A stretch of DNA of 64,000 nucleotides from Anoplolepis gracilipes (lineage: Eukaryota > Arthropoda > Insecta > Hymenoptera > Formicidae), in assembly GCF_047496725.1 (NCBI RefSeq), contig NC_132984.1:4289001-4353000 (forward strand), given 5' to 3'. Position numbers and translations under genes: made by a program. Shown piece by piece: positions 52,310-62,601 of the stretch (position 1 is the stretch's first letter; every line of letters begins with the position of its first letter). The notes beneath the pieces were generated by a model. The model was not told the DNA's origin. It did no database searches and was given only the letters and a program-made list of their open reading frames with translations.

Positions 52310-52349
52310 ATCAACGTTGTGTACAATTCCGCCGTAGCACATCATACCG
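52310..52349 (+). other. 40 nt exon-like block, right arm
   Basis: The block is preceded by a pyrimidine-leaning TTTGTATTTTACAG and followed by GTGAGTCTTTAA. It mirrors 47972-48011. With the donor-like site at 51843 it defines a 467 bp intron-like interval on the plus strand. Differences from the left block fall at positions 18, 27, 30, 35 and 39, four of them at one codon phase. Confidence 0.3.
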
Positions 52350-53538
52350 GTGAGTCTTTAATTTTTTTTTATTTTTGTGATAATATGGATTTGCAAAAAT
52401 TATATTATGAAATGGTGACAGAGATGCGACTTAAAAAAATATTCTATATTTTAGTTTATTTTACAATATACACTTTATTAATTTCTAAATAATTTTACAC
52501 ACATACATAATGTTTATATTTATTTATATTTATATCTTCAGAAATGTTCTTTTTTAAAAATATATTTAAAATTCTTTCAAGTGCTAACAATCGATCTGTC
52601 ATGTTTTTTGAAGTTTTTTGTCGATTGCGATAAATTATATTTTTGATAAAATTCCAAAAATATCTGCAAAAGTGGAATAAATAGATCTTGTTGGCCAAAC
52701 AACTAAATCTCTATTTATTATCAATTAATTTAGATGTAAAATAAAATATATGGTAAATAGTTTGATTTAACTCTTAAGTAGGTACGTTAAAACACTAAAA
52801 ATACAATGCAATTTTTTATTTCGATTACAACCATTTTACATTTATTTTATATTTAAAGTTCATTAAAATGGGAGAAAAAATAATATTGTGTTTCTAAAGA
52901 AAAAAAATGTAAACATTAATTAGGCCATTTTAAATTCAAAGTATCTTAAACTGTAGAAATTCTCGGCAAATTATCATTATCAAATTTCTATATTTTCCAT
53001 GCAAATATCCATTCTTACTCGTTCTCGCTGCATTTAAGAGAAAGGAAAAGGAAAGTTCGCGTTATAATGGACGATTACGGTTTACGGCGACGATTAACGT
53101 TATTGTCGTTATTAATACGGCTTATTCGCGGCACTTACTGTGTTCGCGGAAACTTTCCGCACGAGCACGCCTAATCTTAACCGTTACGAAAACCTTGTTC
53201 CGGTGGCTTAGGCTAACCCTAATTCGGTGTTAACCTCTCAGGTTAGCGAAGAATCTGCCGATCGATGAACCGCTCTTCTGTTTCTGCCGATAAAGGAAAC
53301 GATGCTGAACAATGGACCATTCTTTCACGTGAAGTGAATTTTATCTTCCTTATCCCAAGTGATTTTAATAATAAATAGTCAAGGTGCTATAAAAATTAAA
53401 ATTTTAAATCATTAATTATTCATTAAGCATTAAGCAATTAGCATTTTTTATTTATTAAAAATAAATATTCTTGAAAAAAATTATAAAATCAATAATATCA
53501 CGTTTATTTAACATGTCAGCATATTTTATATATTTCAA

Positions 53539-53573
<35 letters not shown>

Positions 53574-54511
53574 CGAACGGATCCCGAAATCGAACGGGTT
53601 CGTATTTTTCCTGATGAAACGAGACATTGGGAAAATAGGAGGCGGACTTGGGGAAGGGAGAAAGAGGGGAAGGGGATGGAATAGCCGGCGCGAGAGTACG
53701 ATTAAATTGAAATTAGTTGTGGAACTTTTTAATTGCATATTCGATAGTGGCGTGAGTGGGTGGGAAGGGAGAAAAGGGAGGGCGGTAACGCTACAATTTA
53801 TCCGAGTCCTGTCTTTCTGTCCCCCTCTTCCCCCTCCCCCATCCCCCCGCTCTCCCGCTCCCTTCCTCTCCACGAGATGAAAATCCAGGACTGTCTTGGC
53901 GCGTTCCGCCTTACGAATTCAGTACTCCGGAAGTGCGCTTATCATTGAGCGACGACGCCGGATTAACTTCTTGTGGATCTTCTCAGGTCCGTTTCGTGGT
54001 ACAAGCTCAAGTTTGCCCTGCTGTTTTCCAGAGTACGAATCAGGTTTGAGGTGGTGAGAATAGGACGATGTTATGTTCTATTCACGCGCGAGACATGTTT
54101 AGTTTTGCTGAAAATTATCTGATACTGACAAGAGAGATTTCTAACGCGAAATTATTATATTAAAATATTTTACATAAAATATAAAATCACTTAAATGACT
54201 TGAGGGGGAACGGTCTTTTTATTTAATTGGACGAAATGGGTATTTTATATTGAGCAATTAAAATGTCTTAAGTTTCCCTGATTCTGAGTTTTAACCATGA
54301 CAATATTACAGTGATCAAATATACGTACAAAGAGAGAGTTATAATATTATATAATATTATAATTTTAATTATATAATTTCTTTTATAATTATAATGCATA
54401 TTATAATATGTTATAATATTATTATAATAATTATCTCCTTTTTTTTACATGCATATATATACTTCAAATACATTTTTATAAAACTTTAATAAGAATTTTG
54501 GAACGATTTTA

Positions 54512-54729
54512 GATATTGATATTTATATTCTCTATTTAACGTTACATCTATAAGCTTTATTTAATGTTAGCTCCTCGAATCTGAATTTTTATTTATTAAA
54601 AAAATCTCATTTTTTTACGAGATATTACAATAAATGTAATTCTAGGCAATTTATGTAATATATGAAGCATTTTAGTTCGAGATATCTAAATAGATGTAAC
54701 ATTAAATAGAGGATATAAATATCAATAAT
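54512..54729. repeat. Hairpin-forming inverted repeat, 39 bp arms
   Basis: GATATTGATATTTATATTCTC... at 54512-54550 pairs with ...GAGGATATAAATATCAATA at 54691-54729, with only a few mismatches and a ~140 bp loop. It is too long-looped for a typical miRNA precursor. It is more likely a small foldback or MITE remnant. Confidence 0.6.
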
Positions 54730-54733
54730 AAAA

Positions 54734-54772
<39 letters not shown>

Positions 54773-57004
54773 TATTATCAGTTGCATCATTGTCATTCAG
54801 TGTGACAAGCGTTACGTAGCTTGGGAACAGATTAATGAAGCCTGTCGTAGTGTCGTAGGGATTTGACCATTGAAGTGGGATTACTAGCGTTGGTGACCAA
54901 CCATTCGGGGTGAATCCGGTTTTAAGCGCATTACACAATTAGAGCTGAGAGTGGCCTCACGATCGAAGTAAGGGCTTGTCTGCGGCTTTATATATATATT
55001 AGCGATAATAAGAACGAAGTGAAATTTGCTGTCATCTTGAAGAAACTACTTTTAGATCCTCGGGACCGTTCGAGATAATTGAGGGAGCAATGGCATAATT
55101 GGACAAGTGGTCTGAATGATTATAAATAGACTGTACGTTGAAATAATGATGATCTAATTAGTTGCAGAATTGCTCAGAGAAAAGCAGGAATGTAAACTGC
55201 AATTGTTATATATATATATATATATATATATAACAAAAGATTATGCAAATAGCTTGTTGTTGTTGTAGCTATTATGCAAAAAAAGTTACTAAATTTATTC
55301 TTACTAAAAGTTATAAACTCTTATTTATTCTCTTATTTTCTTTTGTCTATTCTTTTTCTTTCGATAAAAAGAACAGACGGACAGTTAATAATCAAGACGC
55401 AGTGTCTCGACGCCAAGTACATAAAAGTATCGACAGGTCGGCGATGGTCGATGTTGACGTCATTGTCTATCGTCAAACAGCTTCTTTTTATCCGGAAATT
55501 TTATGTCAATCGCACTTTCGAATAAAGTATCTCGGGAAAACTAATAATAATAAAAAAATTAACGATACTTTTATAATATGTATTTTATTGTATAAAATAT
55601 CGAGACAATCCTTTGAATGTGATTATTTTGGAAATTAAAATTTGATAGGCTCGAGATCGTGAGATTTCTCGAAATATGCAGTATTTAAATTAAAATTGGA
55701 AAAATTTCGATTTTTTAAATGCAAGTTTTAAACTCGTTGTATGCGATTTGGAATTTAGGTAAAATTTTCTTTCAAATTATACATCATATACAATGTGTTT
55801 TCTAAATTATAAGGATCTTGAAACAGTCGATGGCATATAATTAATTGCTGCACTATAGTTGCATTTCCTTAATTTTTACGTTTAAAAACTTTTTATTTGT
55901 TACAAGTTTTAAATATTTTTTTATGTATTTGGCAATTTTCTTTTTTTTTCTTAAAGATTATATATATTATTTATTAAAGATATTTTTTAAAATAAATGAT
56001 TATGTATAGAGAGCAATTTTGGTATAACAAAAAATGTACAGATTAGTGTATTATTTTAATAATACTAATACGATTATTAGACTTATAAATTTTTATTTAA
56101 TATTGTTTATATTTAACGTTAATCCAATTATTAGAATTCATATATTTTAAATTTATTTTTTAATATTTTTTTCAAGGTATAAACTAATTTTAAGAAACTT
56201 TGAGACAAAAAGAAATGTCTCTCTGATGAAATCTTAGTTTGTCATCCTGGAAAATCCCTTGAATGCATCTACCGTAAGAACGAAACAAACTATTCCTGGC
56301 ACATTATTTAATATCATTTCGCTCTTATAAAGCAAAGAGATTCCCGGTGTGATGGGATTGCGCTTCGTTACTCGAAAGGGTCGGAAGTGGCCGTAATAAA
56401 TTTGTCCCAATGTTTTATACGTTCCCCCGCGTTGTTTCTCGAGTAAACATTTTAATCCTCAATTTTTCTCCGACGCCTGTCCCACGTCCCACGGCGCCGA
56501 TCTTGCTGCGCGAGAAAGCTCCAGAATGTTCCTTTTCACGGACCCAAATGTATTTAGCGCTTTTGCACTTTGTTCCGCGAGAAAAGCTCCTTTCCTTTCA
56601 GGAGGAAACTACTTGCCGGCCGCCTCTCGCCTCTCAGCTGACAAAGTCGCAGCTGTGACAATCAAGCAATTCCATTTGCCCGAGCGATTGCTTATTTTCT
56701 CTCGCCGACGGTGCGTTAACGGCCGATTCCGTAAAATACGATAATGCGAATTTGATTTAACAGATTTCCTCAGTTTCTTCCTTCCTTATCGCATTTTACG
56801 CGGAAATGTACAAAAACTTTCCGAACTAGTGTTTCCTTGTCTATTGTTGTACTATGTATTGTATTGACTCGCGATATTTCGTTAATTTTAATGAAAATGT
56901 TTTTAAATGTCTTTACAGTATTTTAGATACTTGTATTGTTAGAAAAATAATTATTTAATTTAAATAATTAATTTAAGGGATTATTATATTTTGATAATAA
57001 GAAT

Positions 57005-57007
<3 letters not shown>

Positions 57008-57047
<40 letters not shown>
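57008..57047. repeat. Poly(T) tract
   Basis: There are 40 uninterrupted T residues. It could be the poly(A) tail of a minus-strand retroposon, but no retroposon body was recognised to its left or right. Confidence 0.95.
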
Positions 57048-57049
<2 letters not shown>

Positions 57050-58012
57050 TTATTCACAAAATGTACATGCTCTTTTTTATTTCCGGATTACATCATCATT
57101 TTAAATGTTACACGTGTTTGAATATTTTTTATTCATTTATCATATTACATTACATCGCCGTTTTACACGTAAATATTTAGCTCTGGTGCAATTTTCTTTT
57201 AAACATCGCTTGATGATAATCGCCTTTGTGTAATATACATTCAATTTCAAAGTCTCATTTTATCTAGATACCTTGAATTTCAAGATGCTGGTGTACTTGT
57301 GTATACTTATGTCTTAAGAGATGCATGAAAGACGCATGAATTCAAACCGGCAATCCCAGAAAACCATTGTAAGCACTCAAGAGAATATGAAAACGAGCAG
57401 CGAGAGCGTCCACGCTTACTCGGTTTCTCGCCGTTCTCATATAATTTAAAGCTACGCGAGCACGGATAAGCCCGTTTTATTTTGCTTTTACTACCGCGTT
57501 TCGTATTCTCGCCCCGTCGGCTTTCGCGCAACCGCTGGGGCTGGGGCTGGGGTACTTTAGTTGATCTTGCAAACTTAGTAGTTTCTCCCTGGCCGCCCAC
57601 GACGCCTCGGCCATGCGTATCGCAACATCAGCATCTTGAAGTTTTTTTTTTTTTTTTTTTTTCTTCCTCTTCTTCGCAGTTAACAACAATTAGTTTCGAT
57701 TTTTATCACGTCAATGACGAGAGATTCATGAGGCGTGCGTGGAAATGAAAGATATTGAAAGTTTAATAATTGACAGATATTTGTATGACACGCCACAATG
57801 TGTGTCTCTTGGCCTTTTGTATCATTATACTTTTTCTTACGTCTAATTTTAACCCTTTGCGACATAATGGATCGCTCAGTGATTAACCCTTTTTTTTTGC
57901 TCAGTTTTTAGTGTTAAATTTTGATTTTTTTGTTTTTGCAGAGCCTCTAGTACTACTTGAATAAATGTAAAAAAAAGTAGGTAACCGTACATTTTTATTT
58001 GCATAATTATTA

Positions 58013-58835
58013 TAAATAAACAAGTAGTCTAAATTATGCTTTTTATGAAACGTATTCATTTTCTATTAAATTATTATGAATATCGAGACGGCAATTAAGT
58101 ACTTATTCAGGACACCATAGATTTTCCAGAATTTTTTTACATTTTTTTCGCTATGTTGTGTTTTGTAATTTAAATTGAAAAATATGAAAAAAAGCAATAT
58201 TTTTACTATATATTCAAATAAATACTTTGATCTCTTATAATGGTAATCTGGGTGTTTTTTTGAGTCACTGAATCCAAACCTGTGGTCAGAATTTTCAAAT
58301 TTTTTAATTTAAAGTGGCCAATTTAATATGGCAAAATTGCAAAATAGATTTTTTGAATTTAAAAAATTTGATTTTAGATTCGTTATCAGTCTCATATAAC
58401 TTTTAAATATAAAATTTTTTAAAAATCGAGTTATTTGAAAATTTACCTAAAAGTTTTATGGGGTCGCTGATGACGAATCTCTAAAGTCAGATTTTTAAAA
58501 TTCACAAAAGACAATCATTTTTTTTATTGGATTGAAAAATTTGATAATTCTAATCTTAGATTTGGATTTAAATCTCCAAAAATCCCCAAGATCCCTATTA
58601 TAAGAGATATTCAAACTATTTATTTAGATTTACAGTAGAAAATATTGAATTTCCATATCTTTCAATGATTATAAAAAAAATAACGTAGTGAAAAATCTGA
58701 AAAAATTCTGAAAAATACTTCAGGGTGTCCTGAATAAGTACCTAAATTGCCGTTTCGATATTGATAATAGTTTAGTGGAAAATGAATTTTTTTCATCAAA
58801 GGCACAAATTTTAATTATTTATTTGTTTATTTACT
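58013..58835. mobile_element. Palindromic MITE-like element, ~0.8 kb
   Basis: The left end ATAAATAAACAAG...TTATGAATATCGAGACGGCAA mirrors the right end TTGCCGTTTCGATATTGATAATA...TTGTTTATTTAC. The best-conserved inner pair is ACTTATTCAGGACACC (58101-58116) with GGTGTCCTGAATAAGT (58725-58740). Inner landmarks also mirror: ATCTCTTATAATGG near 58231 with CCCTATTATAAGAGAT near 58593. It is fully palindromic with no coding capacity. Outer boundaries and any target duplication were not resolved. Confidence 0.75.
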
Positions 58836-60270
58836 AGGGATCTGTGAAAACAAAAAATCGGTACTTGAAGTCAAGAAATTCGCTACAATATGTAGTTAAA
58901 AATTATTTATAAGAAAGGCGCCTCACTAGCTCAACCGATTAAAGCATGAACGTCGAACGTGGTAAAATAATGCACCGTAATTAAGAAAGGATCTCGCTTC
59001 CGTAGTGTGAGGCAAAGTCCAAAGATGCCTCGCACTCCGGAGGCTTGGCTAAATAACAGACACACACCTCTGGAATTTTCCGATGAGAAGGAGAGGATTG
59101 GGAGGCAAGGATTTAAAGTGTTCGCGCCGCAGCAAGTCGCATGTCGGCTTCGTAATTCTAGCCGGATAAAGTGGATAAGCTCGTCGGTCGAGACTCGACG
59201 AAAATTCGCGGATCCTGCCTCTCTTTCTCCAATTTCCCGACATCATTGGATCGCACCAGGCGGATTCGAGACCCGGTCCGATTTGACCCTAATCATTCGG
59301 TGGCACGCGATTCACCCTCCCGTTTAGGTTCACGTGTTTAGTCGAACGATTGATTCGAGGGGGATTACATGACGCATTAATCTATCTTTGCATCAATCCT
59401 TTGTAATTTGCGCACTCCCACATCTTAGACGTATGTATGATTTTACAGTAGCGATAGCATCTTAATTGATCTCTAATCGAAATGTGTTCCCCGAGTTGAT
59501 CGGAGTTTCACACAAGTGTGATTTATTTATTGCGCTTAAACTTTGATCGTCCCTCGATTGGATCTAGTTGTCGATAACCGTATAATAAAAATTAACCGTA
59601 CGTTTATATATATATCGTAGATGGGGGAAGGGCTTATGTTATAGTTACGATTTCAACTTTGAAAAAAAGTCGCGGAACTTGTCGCGAGGACGAAGAGCCA
59701 CTTGTGAAGAAGAGACGACGAACACGGTTATGAAAGTCAACATTCTGTCCGAGCTAGGCTGCACTGTCGTCACATAATTAAGCACCTAGTGAGGGTGTTA
59801 TATTAAACAGCAACCGTTGATAAATGGTGGCGCGCGGATAACGAAGGTGGCGGAGATCGCGGGAAAAGACGGCAACGCCGAGGCGACGAGGTTTCAATTA
59901 TGAATAATGCATTGTTAAAAATGAAAACCCAGCCACGTTTCCTTGATTATAATCCAACAGGGAACTCAAGATAAATCTTTCTCCATCGTGGTACCGAGCC
60001 ACTTACTTACGCGGCGGCAGGCTAAAGTTATGAATTTGAAGTTTTCGAGAGTGTAAACTGTATAAACGTACCACATAAGTATCGAAAAAAGAGGAAAAAA
60101 GAGAGGAGGGATAAAAAGAGGAAAAGCTGAGAGGAAAAAGATACGGCGCGCGAACGAAACAACGAATTTGTGGTGAATATATATACTCTAGAGAGATTCA
60201 TTTAGCTATTTGTCAGGACGACACAAATCCTCATGGAAGTTACCAAATCCCTTATGAAAATTTCGCGCGG

Positions 60271-60680
60271 ATAAACTCATATACACAGTGGAATTCAGTT
60301 CAAGATGTAATGTTTTTCTTTAATATTATTTTGATATTATTTTTTTAACATTTTATATTTTATTATTTTATATTATTTTTTTTTTCACTTTTATAATAAA
60401 ATATATTTAATTTTAATACAAAATTTAATTTCAATAGGATTTTTATAAACATTTCTTAGAGTGTCTTGAAAAGATTAATAAACTCATATTATATATACAC
60501 AGTGTAATTCAATTTAAGATGTAATGTTTTTTTTTTTTTTATATTATTTTTAATATTTTTATATTATTAATTTATATAATTTATTATTATTATTTTTTTA
60601 ATTTTTTACAATAACGTATTTTATTTTAATAAAATTTTTCAACCTTCTTTAGAGTATCTCGAAAAGATTAATAGTTACAA
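60271..60680 (+). repeat. Two-unit tandem duplication, ~207 bp
   Basis: ATAAACTCATATACACAGTGGAATTCAGTTCAAGATGTAATG near 60271 recurs near 60478 as ATAAACTCAT...ACACAGTGTAATTCAATTTAAGATGTAATG. The 3' parts GTGTCTTGAAAAGATTAATA (about 60461) and GTATCTCGAAAAGATTAATA (about 60653) also match. The units have diverged, mostly in the T-rich middle. Confidence 0.8.
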
Positions 60681-61955
60681 TGTTACAATGTTAAGAGGAT
60701 CAGCTGGAAGAGCATTATTGAATTTAAAATAATCCCAGGTCTTTAACGTCCGGGTGAGTCGATGATGCAATTAATCTGTGTAACGACGTAATGAGACGTA
60801 ATGAATCTATGACAATGTATTCGTAGTAACTCACTCCCTCGGCTAAATTGATATACGCGGATGGTCGTATCGGGCGGATTTATTGCCGTTTTCCCGACCG
60901 AAATTTTACCGGTCTGTCCGAAACTTTTCAATGTGTAGTCCAGTTTTGCCCGCATACACCTTTCATTTTTTAAATATATATATATGTCTTGCTCTCTTGC
61001 TTTTTTTGTCATACGCGTCGGCTTTCTACGCGCACAATGTCATTCGCAGCATACGAAGTCTCGTGGTTGTTATAACGTTGCCTTTGTTCGCGCTATCGCC
61101 CGCCCCGTGTTTTATTAATTATTCCGCGTTTCTCCGACGAGCCCGAAAAAAAAAAAAATGTCTATTGCATACGTAGGATGTGTGTAGTACGTATAAATAT
61201 AGGTGCAAGCAATTTGAAACATTTGTGGTAGTACACTTTTCATTGAAACACACAAAATATTGTATGGACAAATTACGTAACCGACGATGAAAGAGCACGC
61301 ACATTTGGAGAAAAATGCGAGAAACGTAATGAGAAAGTTGAAAAAGCAAATGAAATTGTTTTGACGATAAAATTAATGTATCGGGTAATTGATTATGTAC
61401 AGAAGTGAAAAATATTCATGCCAAATAAATTGTAATATATATTATAATTGTTTAATATAAATTTAATTAAATGTATAATTATATATATTAAAATAAATAA
61501 TAACATATATTAACGCATTAACAATATCCGTTAATTTCTTGCTGATTAAAATTAAGATTTTGGATTAAAGTTAAACACCTTTTTTCCAAGCGTCTGTTTG
61601 GATTACATTTATTCCCAAGAAGGATTTGCAAATTTTTAGCGGGATAATTTGAATTTGTCGCGTGGTATCATTAACGTATTATAAAACGCAAAAGGGCAGG
61701 GGGGGGGGGAGGGGCGAGGAGGAGAGGGGGTGGCTCTCTATTTTCGCTTTCCCGCGAGAGTACTCAATTAAATTTAACTCGTGCGGGAGATAAAACCGAA
61801 TCCCGTGGGATTTAAACGTTTTCCTTCCAGGAATGGAGAGAAAGATGAGGATCACGAGCCACACACAGGGAGCTTCTCGTCCTCATTCTTTTCTCTATCG
61901 TTGGTTAAGTACGAGCCTGCGTGCTTGTGGACACGGAACACGCACGCACGCAAAC

Positions 61956-61981
61956 ATACACACACACACACACACACACAC
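61956..61981. repeat. (CA)n microsatellite
   Basis: About 13 CA units preceded by a short CGCA-type run. Confidence 0.95.
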
Positions 61982-62567
61982 ATACACATGTCACACGGCA
62001 CACGTGTATTAGAGAATCCAGCCGTATCAGCGGAAATTCTCTTCTCTCTTATATATAATCTCTTATCTGGCCGTAATCTCTTCTCTTTTTGGCCGATACG
62101 AGTTACTTCACGTCAAAACAGTGGGTTTTCGGAGCGGAAAAACACAGGACTTTCTGTGTGTGTTTTTGTGGCTCGCATTTGTATATATATATATATATAT
62201 GGGGGTGTATATAGTCCCTTAAAAATTCAGCGTCTCTGGGATTGATATCGCGGACGCGAAAGATGTGCGAGTCGGGTGTTTTTAGTCGCGAGAGCGGTCG
62301 CATGTTCCCAAGGATAATCGAGGTGCACTTTTCGAGGCGAAGAACATTAGTAATGACGGTGGGAAGAGAAACGGAAAAGTGCACGTGCCGCTATATTCCT
62401 GGGAAGAAACCGGGGGGGGGGGGGAGCATCCCACTTACATCGGCAGAAACGCCATTGTTCTCCCGCGACCGGAGAGGAGTTGGAAGAAGAAACGCTTTTA
62501 TGCACTCTCTCAAATAATAAATTTGATGGTTGCGTTTAAGTATCGCTATTTTACTCTCGCGAGAGAG

Positions 62568-62601
<34 letters not shown>

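Larger units (their letters stand above)
47964..52357. mobile_element. 4.4 kb spacerless palindrome flanked by TTAA
   Basis: Two arms of ~2.2 kb are reverse complements along their whole length, centred near 50160. Matching landmarks have coordinate sums close to 100320. They are the ends (CACTCACC at 47965, GGTGAGTC at 52349), the 40 nt block (47972-48011 and 52310-52349), the hallmark box (48612-48650 and 51664-51698), the TTCACTTGAATCGTTTG / CAAACGATTCAAGTAAAAG pair (49356 and 50981), TGACGTCA (49733 and 50575), and GAAAAAGATTAGC near 50005 mirrored near 50275. TTAA flanks both ends (47960-47963 and 52358-52361). Open frames at 49224-49556 and 50828-51128 are mirror readings of the arms. 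There is no transposase. By eye the arms have diverged by perhaps a fifth, so this is an old structure. Confidence 0.85.
52362..58012. other. Non-coding stretch, no recognised genes
   Basis: It contains a GA tract (53545-53573), a CT tract (54737-54769), a TA tract (55207-55232), a 40-base poly(T) (57008-57047) and a second poly(T) (57639-57662). GC-richer islands lie at 53580-54060, 56340-56760 and 57300-57620. An inverted pair lies at 54512-54550 and 54691-54729. A splice-flanked block at 53983-54038 was considered and not accepted as an exon. Confidence 0.5.

Noticed and set aside
53983..54038. Short block flanked by CTTCTCAG and GTTTGAGG that looks like a mini-exon
   Set aside because: Translation in the phase required by the syntrophin donor shows no PH-domain similarity and the downstream donor is weak.
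57008..57047. Poly(T) as the tail of a minus-strand retrotransposon
   Set aside because: No reverse transcriptase, SINE body or target duplication was seen next to it.
58925..59285. tRNA or tRNA-derived SINE suggested by an A-box-like CTAGCTCAACCGATTAAAGC and a distant B-box-like GATTCGAGACC
   Set aside because: The boxes are over 300 bp apart and no cloverleaf can be drawn around either.
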